From positions 1 through 11,562 of the forward strand of contig JALHTN010000258.1 of NCBI GenBank assembly GCA_022865865.1: DNA of 11,562 nucleotides, read 5' to 3'. Each line of letters opens with the position of its first letter. Position 1 is the first letter of the stretch. Both the position numbers and the translations under genes were made by a program. Shown piece by piece: positions 1 through 6,085 of this stretch. Source of the stretch: Anaerolineales bacterium (GTDB lineage: Bacteria > Chloroflexota > Anaerolineae > Anaerolineales > UBA4823). Under the pieces are notes generated by a model. The model made no database searches. It saw only the letters and a list, made by a program, of their open reading frames with translations, and was not told the DNA's origin.

Positions 1-444
1 AGCAGCAATGTTGACGCGGCGCTTCATACCACCGGAGTATTTGTCGACAGTTTGATCGGCGCGCTCGGTGAGGGCGACGATCCGGAGCACATCTTCGACA
101 CGTTCCTTGAGCTCGCTGCCGCGCAAGCCATAGATGCGACCGAAGAAGTTTAAATTATCCCGGGCACTGAGGGTGGGGTAGAGCGCCAGGTCTTGCGGAA
201 CGAGACCATTAACTTTCTTGACTTGATCAAGGTCAGTCTTGATATCATGCCCGGCGATGCGGGCGGTACCCGAGGTGGGGGGAATGACCCCGGTCAGCAT
301 GGATATGGTCTGGGTCTTACCGGCTCCATTGGGTCCTAACAGGCCAAAGACCTCCCCCTCCTCGACTGAGAAGCTGATCCCTTTGACAGCGCTGAAATCA
401 CCATATTTCTTTTCCAGGTGGTCTACTTCAAGAATGGCAGACAT
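1..444 (-). CDS. ABC transporter ATP-binding protein, NatA/ABC-2 exporter type (partial, 3' end outside window)
   Basis: The N-terminal 148 residues of an ABC ATPase; the rest runs off the left edge. It would hydrolyse ATP to drive a separate ABC-2-type permease, which is usually the next gene and so should lie outside the window. Visible motifs are Walker A GPNGAGKT (37-44), Q-loop Q84 in LVPQDLALYP, and the signature YSGGM (136-140) followed by KRRVNIAA. YSGGMKRR is typical of the NatA/DrrA-like exporter group. Walker B, D-loop and H-loop lie beyond the edge. The ATG at 444-442 is preceded on the minus strand by AAAGGAG (460-454), which fixes the start. Oddity: Q45 follows the Walker A threonine, where most relatives have T. 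The substrate cannot be told from this half. Confidence 0.93.
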   Translation of the reverse strand, partial: MSAILEVDHLEKKYGDFSAVKGISFSVEEGEVFGLLGPNGAGKTQTISMLTGVIPPTSGTARIAGHDIKTDLDQVKKVNGLVPQDLALYPTLSARDNLNFFGRIYGLRGSELKERVEDVLRIVALTERADQTVDKYSGGMKRRVNIAA

Positions 445-479
445 TTGAGTTTTCTCCTTTCATCAGATGTGAACTGAGG

Positions 480-535
480 ATTATAGCAGATAAGATAGTA
501 GTAGAAGACAAGCGGAGAGGTACCAATCCATTATA
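480..535 (-). promoter_or_regulatory. Candidate -10 boxes for the ABC ATPase gene
   Basis: Read on the minus strand, two perfect TATAAT hexamers occur upstream of the ABC ATPase start, at 535-530 and 485-480. Neither has a good TTGACA-like box at 16-18 bp, so the promoter call is weak. The distal one would have its -35 position (558-553) right beside the 560-572 dyad, which suits regulation by a protein bound there. Confidence 0.3.
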
Positions 536-551
536 TAGTTAAATTACCAAA

Positions 552-585
552 CTGCTGGATAGATGTCATCTACCCATGGATAGAT
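552..585. promoter_or_regulatory. Operator-like dyad and direct repeat upstream of the ABC ATPase
   Basis: TAGATGTCATCTA (560-572) is a perfect 6-bp inverted repeat around one base. GGATAGAT occurs twice, at 557-564 and 578-585, start to start 21 bp, or two helical turns. The segment 552-571 matches 2112-2131 upstream of the heliorhodopsin at 16 of 20 positions (CTGYTGGATAGATNNYATCT). This looks like a repressor or activator site; the binding protein is unknown. Confidence 0.4.
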
Positions 586-659
586 CAAAGGGGTTTAATT
601 GACGGGAATGTTCATTTGCCGCTTAATTCTACGGGAGGGCTCTTCGCCCCACATTGCAT

Positions 660-686
660 GCGGGATGTAACTTCATTGCATTCCGC
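660..686. repeat. Short hairpin-forming inverted repeat
   Basis: GCGGGATG (660-667) can pair with CATTCCGC (679-686) over 8 bp with one G-U pair and an 11-nt loop. A smaller GGGC/GCCC hairpin lies just before it at 637-649. Neither is followed by a T tract, so they are not clear terminators. No function is assigned. Confidence 0.3.
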
Positions 687-765
687 CCAGAGTGCTTCAA
701 CAAATAATTATTGAAAACTTTCAGGCAGCTGGAAATTATCTCACCCTGATATATAATCTGATTAA

Positions 766-1037
766 GCCAATGGAAACTTTACTGCTGAAGACCAAACTGA
801 ATATGCCCGTCATGCGGGAGAGCGTTATCCAGCCAAGAGGCAGTTGATTTTTTACCATTTAATGGCCATGAATTGTATCCAGGCAATCCAGAATAGAGAA
901 TGAATAAAAAAAGAGCTAAGCAGCTTGAAAATATATTTGATAGCCTCCATCCTCTTCCAGGCACTGATAGTAAGGTTCGAACTCCTAAATGCAACAAGAA
1001 TTCAATCTCATTCTTTCTTTTTCCCCGATTTTCTTAG
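766..1037 (+). pseudogene. Possible decayed coding remnants in the 445-1214 gap
   Basis: Within an otherwise gene-free gap, two short open stretches have protein-like composition. The first runs from 766, after an in-frame TAA at 763, to TGA 901-903, without a good start; it contains AEDQTEYARHAGERYPAKRQ and then LIFYHLMAMNC. The second starts with ATG 900, overlapping that TGA as ATGA, and runs to TAG 1035-1037; it begins MNKKRAKQLENIFDSLHPLP. Each is about 46 codons, short enough to occur by chance. I recognise neither and see no clear ribosome site. They may be eroded gene ends or a translationally coupled pair of tiny ORFs; chance is equally possible. The rest of 445-1119 shows only the sites listed separately. 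Confidence 0.15.
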
Positions 1038-1119
1038 TGAAATGCCAAACGGCAAACATTACCAGCATGAATGTCCATCTTTCTCACCGAATTCTAATGC
1101 ACAATATGCTTGCAAATAC

Positions 1120-1147
1120 TTGACAATATATAGATTTTGTATATAAT
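1120..1147 (+). promoter_or_regulatory. Strong sigma70-like promoter of the DUF4397-type gene
   Basis: TTGACA (1120-1125), a 16-bp spacer and TATAAT (1142-1147) match consensus in both boxes. Transcription would begin near 1153-1155, giving a leader of about 60 nt. It lies over an upstream in-frame ATG at 1137, which therefore cannot be the start of the protein made from this promoter. Confidence 0.8.
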
Positions 1148-1214
1148 CATCATCAGATACAGTTTAAATAAACCAAAACTTCCCAGCTTAAAACAAGCAA
1201 AAAAGGAAAAGATC

Positions 1215-1937
1215 ATGAAAAAATTACTTACCCGAAAGAACTGGACTATCCTAGGCATAATGGCCGCACTCTTGTTTGCAACCGCATTCAGCGTTCCGCA
1301 AGCGTCGGCAAGCAGCGGTGAATTCAATTTAGACGTCGCCCACCTGATCAACGGAAAACAATTGGAAGTTGACAAAGATTTACCGGTCAACGTTTATCTC
1401 AACGGCAAATTGGCTATCCCCTACTTCACATTTGGCGAAAAAATCTCCACATCTCTCCCAGCTGGCACCTACACCGTCACAGTAACCCTGTTGGATGGCA
1501 CACCCTTACCCAGCATGACAGTTGGGCCAGTCAGCATTCCTGCTGATGTAGATGTGAACATCAAGGCCATCCTCGAAGACGAAACCCCAATACTGAAGGT
1601 GAAAGCTTCTGAGGCCATTGAAGAAATGGTGAGCGACGGAACTTTTGACGTCAAGGTCCGCCACAGCATCGATGGTCGCAGCCTGGGATTGAACAAGGCA
1701 TTACCAGTGAATGTATATATCAATGGTGCCCTGGCCATTCCTGATTTCAGATTTGGTGAAAGTGTCTCCACTTCTATGCGGGCAGGCACGTACACTATTA
1801 CAGTAACCCTGGCTGATGGCACACCGCTGCCCAGCATGAACTTGGGGCCGGTTGATTTACCCGCTGATGCAGATGTCACCATCAATGCGAAATTGACCGC
1901 GGACAAGACCCCAATTCTGTTCGCCCAAGTGAAATAA
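1215..1937 (+). CDS. Secreted protein with two tandem DUF4397-like domains
   Basis: A 240-residue exported protein of unknown function. The start is ATG 1215, after AAAAGGAAAAGA and downstream of the promoter. Residues 1-33 form a Sec signal peptide: basic MKKLLTRK, hydrophobic core about 11-27, likely cleavage after AxA near 30-32. The mature part is an internal duplication: repeat 1 about 37-130, repeat 2 about 144-240, period about 107 residues, with a short acidic linker (EAIEEMVSDG). Shared blocks are LPVNVYxNGxLAIPxF (56-71, 163-178), FGExxSTS (73-80, 180-187), AGTYTxTVTLxDGTPLPSM (83-101, 190-208) and the TPIL ends (124-127, 232-235). The VNVYLNG...FGE...AGTYTVTV pattern resembles DUF4397, a beta-sandwich domain of secreted bacterial proteins. 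There is no lipobox, sortase motif or membrane anchor, so it is probably released or loosely wall-bound. It is transcribed alone, between its own promoter and a terminator. Confidence 0.88.
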   Translation: MKKLLTRKNWTILGIMAALLFATAFSVPQASASSGEFNLDVAHLINGKQLEVDKDLPVNVYLNGKLAIPYFTFGEKISTSLPAGTYTVTVTLLDGTPLPSMTVGPVSIPADVDVNIKAILEDETPILKVKASEAIEEMVSDGTFDVKVRHSIDGRSLGLNKALPVNVYINGALAIPDFRFGESVSTSMRAGTYTITVTLADGTPLPSMNLGPVDLPADADVTINAKLTADKTPILFAQVK

Positions 1938-1977
1938 CTATTCGTATCAATCTGGGAAGACCTGCAACATCAAAATG

Positions 1978-2012
1978 CGAAGCTGGCAAATCAATTTGCC
2001 GGCTTCGTTTTT
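1978..2012 (+). terminator. Rho-independent terminator of the DUF4397-type gene
   Basis: CGAAGCTGGCAAA (1978-1990) pairs with TTTGCCGGCTTCG (1995-2007): 13 bp with one G-U pair and a TCAA tetraloop, followed by TTTTT (2008-2012). It begins 41 nt after the stop codon. Confidence 0.92.
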
Positions 2013-2111
2013 GATTCTAGTGCCAATATGTAAGGTAGGACAAGCTTGTTGTGGAGTTCAGCGCGGTTGTTACTCCGTTATCTGGGCGCCATAAACGACC
2101 AATCAGGTTCG

Positions 2112-2155
2112 CTGTTGGATAGATCCTATCTGGTGACAATCTTCATGTAAGATTG
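2112..2155. promoter_or_regulatory. Two adjacent operator-like dyads upstream of the heliorhodopsin
   Basis: GATAGATCCTATC (2118-2130) is a 5-bp inverted repeat around ATC and lies in the 20-nt segment (2112-2131) that matches 552-571. Next to it, CAATCTT (2137-2143) and AAGATTG (2149-2155) form a perfect 7-bp inverted repeat around CATGT. Both are about 300 bp before the heliorhodopsin start. They look like protein-binding sites, but no regulator gene is adjacent. Confidence 0.4.
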
Positions 2156-2158
2156 ATG

Positions 2159-2277
2159 TGGTATAAGAATATTACCCGGGCTCATCTCTGGCGAGCCATA
2201 TTTGGTCAATTCATTCAATGACTACAGCGGCTGGCATATAGAATGAACATCAGGTATTGCATTGGTATAAAGAATAT
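2159..2277 (+). repeat. Paired TGGTATAA-GAATAT elements, extended -10-like
   Basis: TGGTATAAGAATAT (2159-2172) recurs with one inserted A as TGGTATAAAGAATAT (2263-2277), about 104 bp apart. Both carry a TGn-TATAA core like an extended -10 box. Neither has a clear -35 box, so promoter function is possible but unproven. The rest of the gap 2013-2446 holds only the sites listed here and an AT-rich stretch before the gene. Confidence 0.3.
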
Positions 2278-2335
2278 GATTCCCCCATCACGATGTATCC
2301 ACTATTTTAATTTCGAATTTGCAGTAGATTTGATA

Positions 2336-2341
2336 TATAAT
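2336..2341 (+). promoter_or_regulatory. Candidate -10 box for the heliorhodopsin gene
   Basis: A perfect TATAAT lies 105 nt before the heliorhodopsin start. The best -35 candidates (TTTCGA 2311-2316, TTCGAA 2312-2317) fit the consensus poorly, so this may need an activator or another sigma factor. Confidence 0.3.
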
Positions 2342-2434
2342 GGCTTTAATCTTCCATCAATCTTTACTGGAACTAGTTGATTAGACCTAGAAAATGATTT
2401 TTTCATAGATATAAACCGCCTGATTCTAAGAAAA

Positions 2435-2440
2435 AAGGAG
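2435..2440 (+). promoter_or_regulatory. Ribosome binding site that decides the heliorhodopsin start
   Basis: AAGGAG (2435-2440) directly abuts ATG 2441, which leaves no spacer. ATG 2447, in the same frame, is 6 nt away, the usual distance. The start at 2447 is therefore preferred, removing two residues from the longest reading. Confidence 0.75.
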
Positions 2441-2446
2441 ATGAAA

Positions 2447-3250
2447 ATGGCAATTAATGACGCCAGTGCACCTGTGGTGAAGCGACCAGAGGCAACCTAT
2501 CGAGGGTTGGGTCGATTTAATTTGATTATGGGTTTTCTGCATCTGCTGCAGGGCATCCTGATGATCGTTCTCAGTAATGATACAACCTATCCAGTCTATA
2601 CATATTTTTTGAATTTTGACGTAGAGTCCCTGACACTGGCTCCCAATCCAACCCTGATATACGAATTGTTGTTCGGACCAGCAGTTGCTGTGTTCCTATT
2701 GATATCGGCCGTGGCTCACTTTTACCTGGCGACGATTGGCAACCAACGTTATGTGCAAAATCTAGAAAAGGGAATGAATCCAGTGCGCTTCTATGAATAT
2801 GCGCTGAGTTCTTCATGGATGATTGTTTTGATCGGGATGTTGGTGGGATTATGGGATCTGGGAGCGTTGATATTAATTTTCAGCCTCAATGCAACCATGA
2901 ACCTGTTTGGGATCATGATGGAACTGCACAACCAACGGACAGAAAAAACAAACTGGACGGCGTTTATTTTTGGATGCTTCGCTGGGATCGTGCCCTGGAT
3001 CGTGATTACAATGTATTTTGTCGGCGCAGTTAATTCCGGGGATGCGAAACCCCCTGTTTTTGTCTATGCTATTGTGCCAACCTTATTTGTGTTCTTTAAC
3101 ATCTTCGCCATAAATATGGTTCTGCAGTATAAAAAGGTTGGCAGGTGGAAAGACTATCTCTTCGGAGAGCGAGTCTACATCATTCTCAGTTTGACGGCGA
3201 AGACAACACTGGCCTGGATTATTTTTGCTGGAACGCTAGCACCGGTGTAA
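2447..3250 (+). CDS. Heliorhodopsin
   Basis: A 267-residue seven-helix retinal protein of the heliorhodopsin family, distinct from type-1 pumps and inverted in the membrane (N-terminus inside). Helices lie at about 24-43, 71-96, 115-135, 138-160, 170-195, 204-227 and 241-263, with the long A-B loop (44-70) usual for the family. The Schiff-base lysine is K252 in SLTAKTTLAW; the counterion is E117 in RFYEYALSSS; R114 and S248 (four before the lysine) match family positions; H32 and H91 match the two conserved inner histidines. Other hallmarks are NATMNLFGIMME (148-159), FGCFAGIVPW (175-184), INMVLQYKKVGRWKDYLFGE (222-241). The protein should be photoactive with a slow photocycle; sensing or regulation is generally proposed, and known members do not clearly pump ions. 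No retinal-forming oxygenase is in the window. The gene stands alone between a 434-nt control gap and a terminator. Family assignment is very secure; physiological output is unknown. Confidence 0.96.
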   Translation: MAINDASAPVVKRPEATYRGLGRFNLIMGFLHLLQGILMIVLSNDTTYPVYTYFLNFDVESLTLAPNPTLIYELLFGPAVAVFLLISAVAHFYLATIGNQRYVQNLEKGMNPVRFYEYALSSSWMIVLIGMLVGLWDLGALILIFSLNATMNLFGIMMELHNQRTEKTNWTAFIFGCFAGIVPWIVITMYFVGAVNSGDAKPPVFVYAIVPTLFVFFNIFAINMVLQYKKVGRWKDYLFGERVYIILSLTAKTTLAWIIFAGTLAPV

Positions 3251-3269
3251 GAATCTATATCGATGATAA

Positions 3270-3302
3270 AAAAATGCCGTCCAAGTTATGGACGGCATTT
3301 TT
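3270..3302. terminator. Bidirectional terminator between heliorhodopsin and DUF1295 genes
   Basis: AAAAATGCCGTCC (3270-3282) pairs perfectly with GGACGGCATTTTT (3290-3302) over 13 bp with a 7-nt loop. The plus strand ends in Ts (3298-3302, then ATTT), and the A run 3268-3274 gives a seven-T tail on the minus strand. It lies 19 nt after the heliorhodopsin stop and 33 nt after the stop of the convergent gene, so it serves both. Confidence 0.92.
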
Positions 3303-3335
3303 ATTTCAGCTTTATCTTGGCTTTTTTCGAAATAT

Positions 3336-4217
3336 TTAACTTGCCGTTGAAGGAGGCCTCAGGATCAAGGCGGAAGTCCTGGCTTTGTACTCCTCGTATT
3401 CAGACTGCCCACCCCACTTTTCATCGGCCTGTTTTTCCAACATAGGAACTCCGCTGACGCGAGTAAGTAGAATAAAAACAAAGAACGGGGAAATCAGGGT
3501 CAGCCACTGCCAGCCAGCGAGCACAGGAACGGCGATGAGGGCAACTCCAATCCAGAGCACGATCTCGCCAAAATAATTTGGATGCCGTGACCAGGACCAG
3601 AGACCAGTGTTGATAAACTTGCCGGCGTTCTGCGGGTCAGCTCGAAACTTGCTTTTCTGCTGATCGGCAATCACTTCAATCCCAAAACCAAGCAGCCAGA
3701 CCAGAAAACCAAGCAGACCAATCCAGCCTAAATCACGCCTGGTCATCGTGGTGATGGCTGCTAATGCAGCTGCAAGGGTGAGAGATACCCAGAGCCCCTG
3801 CAAGGTCCAAGTGAGCAAAAAACGGGCAAAAGAAGGTTTGATATCCCGGAAGCGGCGATCTTCGCCCGCAGCACGCACGCGCCTGAACAGAAATGTGCCC
3901 AGACGAACAGCCCAAACAGAGACGATGGCTAATAGCAACCACGATCTTGCATCAGCAACCGGGCTGAGAAAGATAGCAATCACAGTTATAGATAGATATG
4001 TGATGCTGCCCATAAGATCGTAAAATTTCTCGGTCTGCAAAATGAAGGCAGGGATGAAAGCAATCCACTGTAGGACGAATGCCAGGGCTACACACAAAGC
4101 GAAAACAGGTATTCCAGAGACGGTGTAACCTCCCTGACTTCCAGCCCAAGCGATAAATGCGGCGAGCAATAAGATAACGGGTAAAGCAATAATGGCCCGA
4201 CGGCCTGCGCTATTCAT
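3336..4217 (-). CDS. DUF1295 / steroid 5-alpha-reductase-like integral membrane enzyme
   Basis: A 293-residue polytopic membrane protein of the DUF1295 group, related in fold to steroid 5-alpha reductases and isoprenylcysteine methyltransferases. The first two thirds are hydrophobic helices (about 9-27, 34-60, 68-86, 91-111, 133-157, 162-184). The family signature follows: EVIADQQKSKFR (181-192), then GLWSWSRHPNYFGE (205-218), the segment thought to bind the NADPH or AdoMet cofactor, then helices to about 256 and a polar tail with EYEEYKARTSALIL. Members are often annotated as oxidoreductases acting on unsaturated lipids or isoprenoids; the substrate here is unknown. The ATG at 4217-4215 follows AGAGGAAAG on the minus strand. 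It converges on the heliorhodopsin and diverges from the operon at 4782. No clear promoter is visible upstream. The family call is firm; the reaction is inference. Confidence 0.9.
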   Translation of the reverse strand: MNSAGRRAIIALPVILLLAAFIAWAGSQGGYTVSGIPVFALCVALAFVLQWIAFIPAFILQTEKFYDLMGSITYLSITVIAIFLSPVADARSWLLLAIVSVWAVRLGTFLFRRVRAAGEDRRFRDIKPSFARFLLTWTLQGLWVSLTLAAALAAITTMTRRDLGWIGLLGFLVWLLGFGIEVIADQQKSKFRADPQNAGKFINTGLWSWSRHPNYFGEIVLWIGVALIAVPVLAGWQWLTLISPFFVFILLTRVSGVPMLEKQADEKWGGQSEYEEYKARTSALILRPPSTAS

Positions 4218-4292
4218 GGCTTTCCTCTCTTTTCAATTATGAACGATGTTTGAACTTGCTCTGGTAACCTGGTAAAAGATGCTGAAAATTGC

Positions 4293-4326
4293 AATTGGAA
4301 GATGGTTCTGTTTTCATCTTCCAATT
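4293..4326. repeat. 12-bp perfect inverted repeat in the divergent control region
   Basis: AATTGGAAGATG (4293-4304) and CATCTTCCAATT (4315-4326) are exact inverted copies around a 10-nt loop. It lies 76 bp upstream of the minus-strand DUF1295 gene. Neither side has a proper T tract (TTTGAC on plus, GCAATTTTC on minus), so a classical terminator is doubtful. A leader hairpin, weak terminator insulating the divergent genes, or operator are alternatives. Confidence 0.5.
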
Positions 4327-4568
4327 TGACCCGTTAAGAAAACCAATCTTATTCAATTTCATTGATTCCTGGTTTCAACAAGAATTAACCTCTCGACATT
4401 AATCAGGATTTTACCACTATGTGTTATGCGATAAGCGTTTGTGCTTTTTGTGAGTTGAAGACTAATAGTTTAATCCTTTTGTGTCGGAAGAATTACTATA
4501 TTAGGGGTATGCATAAACGATAGGATTTAAGTCAAAACCCCAATCTAATATTGAAAAGTCGATGTAGG

Positions 4569-4588
4569 AGGCTTTGTATACAAAACCT
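4569..4588. promoter_or_regulatory. 20-bp palindromic operator-like site upstream of the ABC operon promoter
   Basis: AGGCTTTGTATACAAAACCT is symmetrical at 18 of 20 positions, with a perfect 12-bp core TTTGTATACAAA (4573-4584). It ends 10 bp before the -35 box at 4599, centred near -55 to the expected start. That position suits an activator of the operon; the protein is not identifiable here. Confidence 0.55.
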
Positions 4589-4598
4589 TTGCAAAATC

Positions 4599-4627
4599 TT
4601 GACACACTAGATGAAATTTGTTATATT
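4599..4627 (+). promoter_or_regulatory. Sigma70-like promoter of the four-gene ABC operon
   Basis: TTGACA (4599-4604), a 17-bp spacer and TATATT (4622-4627) give a near-consensus promoter. Transcription would start near 4634, leaving a leader of almost 150 nt before ATG 4782. A second TTGACA at 4647-4652 has no good -10 partner. The rest of 4218-4781 shows only the two dyads and AT-rich sequence. Confidence 0.7.
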
Positions 4628-4781
4628 TATCACATAAAATGCAGGTTTGACAGTTCAAGAAGGTTTTTTTACAGCACGGAGTGAATTGATATAAAAATTA
4701 CATTATTATTGGGTGCGACTGTGCGAGGCGGTAGAGTTGAAGCAGAACCGAACAGCGCGTGAATTGGGCAGGAGGAAGAGT

Positions 4782-5354
4782 ATGGAAACCTTGATTATAT
4801 TACTAACAATTGGATTGGTGATTGGCGGCATTGCAGCGTATATGAAGATTTCTCCATCGAAGAGCAAACTGCAGGTTACAAGTAATGAAACACATTTTCC
4901 TGTTGTTTCAGGCTTCAACTTAAACAGGCAGGAATTCGTCTTTCCACGTGATTTCAAGGGCAAGTATAACCTGGTGATCGTTGCTTTCCAGCAGCCCCAG
5001 CAAGCCATGGTGAATACCTGGATCCCGTTTGCACAGGCATTGGAGGCAAAGATACCAGGATTCATATATTATGAGCTGCCAACGATCTACGAGATGCCTT
5101 CTTTTTCACGAACTTTCATCAATGAAGGTATGCGGGCAGGAATACCCGACCAAACTGCGCGAGAACGAACAATCACCCTGTATATTGACAAGGAAACATT
5201 CAAGTCTGCTCTGGATATCTCAAGCGAAGAGGCGATTTCAATATTTCTTGTTGACGGAGATGGGAATATATATTGGCGCGGCTCGGGCGGCTTTACGGAA
5301 ACTAAAGCTGGTGAACTCGAAGCGGTACTTGAAGCCCACCAAAAGGATTTATAA
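4782..5354 (+). CDS. Membrane-anchored thioredoxin-fold protein without cysteines (ATP10-like)
   Basis: A 190-residue protein with one N-terminal membrane helix (about 3-21) and an extracytoplasmic domain that reads like a thioredoxin fold: [16 protein letters not shown] (54-69), then [11 protein letters not shown] (78-88), [15 protein letters not shown] (132-146), and the closing strands [20 protein letters not shown] (152-171). The spacing and the LVDxxGxIxWRGSG ending recall ATP10/redoxin-like proteins. The whole protein lacks cysteine, and the usual CxxC place holds QQPQQ (70-74), so disulfide chemistry is excluded; a chaperone or scaffold role is inferred. ATG 4782 follows AGGAGG (4770-4775) at 6 nt and is preferred; GTG 4713 would add 23 residues. 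It is the first gene of the operon, 8 nt before the ATPase, suggesting it helps assemble the transporter or its cargo protein. Confidence 0.7.
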   Translation: METLIILLTIGLVIGGIAAYMKISPSKSKLQVTSNETHFPVVSGFNLNRQEFVFPRDFKGKYNLVIVAFQQPQQAMVNTWIPFAQALEAKIPGFIYYELPTIYEMPSFSRTFINEGMRAGIPDQTARERTITLYIDKETFKSALDISSEEAISIFLVDGDGNIYWRGSGGFTETKAGELEAVLEAHQKDL

Positions 5355-5362
5355 GGCTAGCA

Positions 5363-6064
5363 ATGCAAATTGAACCCAGGGATGGATTTATCCACTTGGA
5401 CAACCTCTGGAAGCAGTTCTACGAGGGCAATCAAAAAAGAGAGGTACTGCGGGGGACCGGTGCTACCTTTGGAAAAGGAGAATTCATAGCAATTCTCGGA
5501 AAGAGCGGCAGTGGAAAAAGCACGCTATTAAATGTAATCAGCGGGATAGACGAGCCTGACCAAGGCAATATTCAAATCAATGGCCAGCTGCTTACCCAGC
5601 TAGATGAATACCAGCGAACGCTCTTCCGCAGGCAGAAGATCGGTTTTGTGTTCCAATTCTTCAACCTCATCCCGACCCTAACCGTACTGGAGAATGTAAG
5701 CCTACCCTTGGAATTGGTGGGTGCAGGCGTGCAAGATGCAGTTGAAAAAGCTTCTCAAATCCTGGATGAGGTTGGTCTCTCAGACCGGCTAAACACCTTT
5801 CCAGAAAGACTCTCGGGTGGCGAGCAGCAACGCGTAGCGATTGCGCGTGCCCTGGTGCATGATCCCCTGGTTGTTCTTGCAGATGAACCAACGGGTAATT
5901 TAGATGAAGATACTGGCGAGCAAGTATTAGCAATATTGGATAGGCTCACACGGCAGGCTGGCAAGAATCTAATCATGGTTACCCACAGCAAAGAAAATGC
6001 TATTTTCGCAGACCGGTTATTCGAGCTGCAAGCAGGCTGCCTTGTTGAACTTGAGAAGCATTAG
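5363..6064 (+). CDS. ABC transporter ATPase, MacB/LolD/AttE type
   Basis: A complete 233-residue ATPase that powers the FtsX permease encoded next. All motifs are present: Walker [10 protein letters not shown] (46-54), Q-loop Q98 in [18 protein letters not shown], signature LSGGEQQR (150-157), Walker B VVLADE (170-175) with the D-loop GNLD, and switch histidine H208 in MVTHS. The FQFFNL...PTLTVLENV and [10 protein letters not shown] strings are characteristic of the MacB/LolD family, whose members convert ATP use into mechanical movement of a periplasmic or cell-surface partner rather than classic channel transport. ATG 5363 lies 8 nt after the previous stop with a modest AAGG (5353-5356). 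The permease follows after 21 nt, indicating one transcript. The substrate is inferred from neighbours to be lipid-like. Confidence 0.95.
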   Translation: MQIEPRDGFIHLDNLWKQFYEGNQKREVLRGTGATFGKGEFIAILGKSGSGKSTLLNVISGIDEPDQGNIQINGQLLTQLDEYQRTLFRRQKIGFVFQFFNLIPTLTVLENVSLPLELVGAGVQDAVEKASQILDEVGLSDRLNTFPERLSGGEQQRVAIARALVHDPLVVLADEPTGNLDEDTGEQVLAILDRLTRQAGKNLIMVTHSKENAIFADRLFELQAGCLVELEKH

Positions 6065-6085
6065 ATTTTCACACAAGATTGAATT

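Noticed and set aside
1137..1214. Upstream start adding 26 residues to the DUF4397-type protein
   Set aside because: The ATG lies inside the promoter and would hide the signal peptide; ATG 1215 has a ribosome site.
1469..1906. 145-codon open frame on the minus strand inside the DUF4397-type gene
   Set aside because: Antisense shadow; its two similar halves merely mirror the internal duplication of the real gene.
2040..2049. Perfect 10-bp palindrome ACAAGCTTGT
   Set aside because: About ten such palindromes are expected by chance in a window of this size, and nothing else marks it.
2447..3250. Reading the rhodopsin as a type-1 proton or ion pump
   Set aside because: The DTD/NDQ-type helix-C motif is absent; RFYEYALSSS and GRWKDYLFGE are heliorhodopsin hallmarks.
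4713..4781. GTG start adding 23 residues to the thioredoxin-fold protein
   Set aside because: ATG 4782 has a perfectly spaced AGGAGG and begins directly with the membrane helix; the extension has no comparable site.
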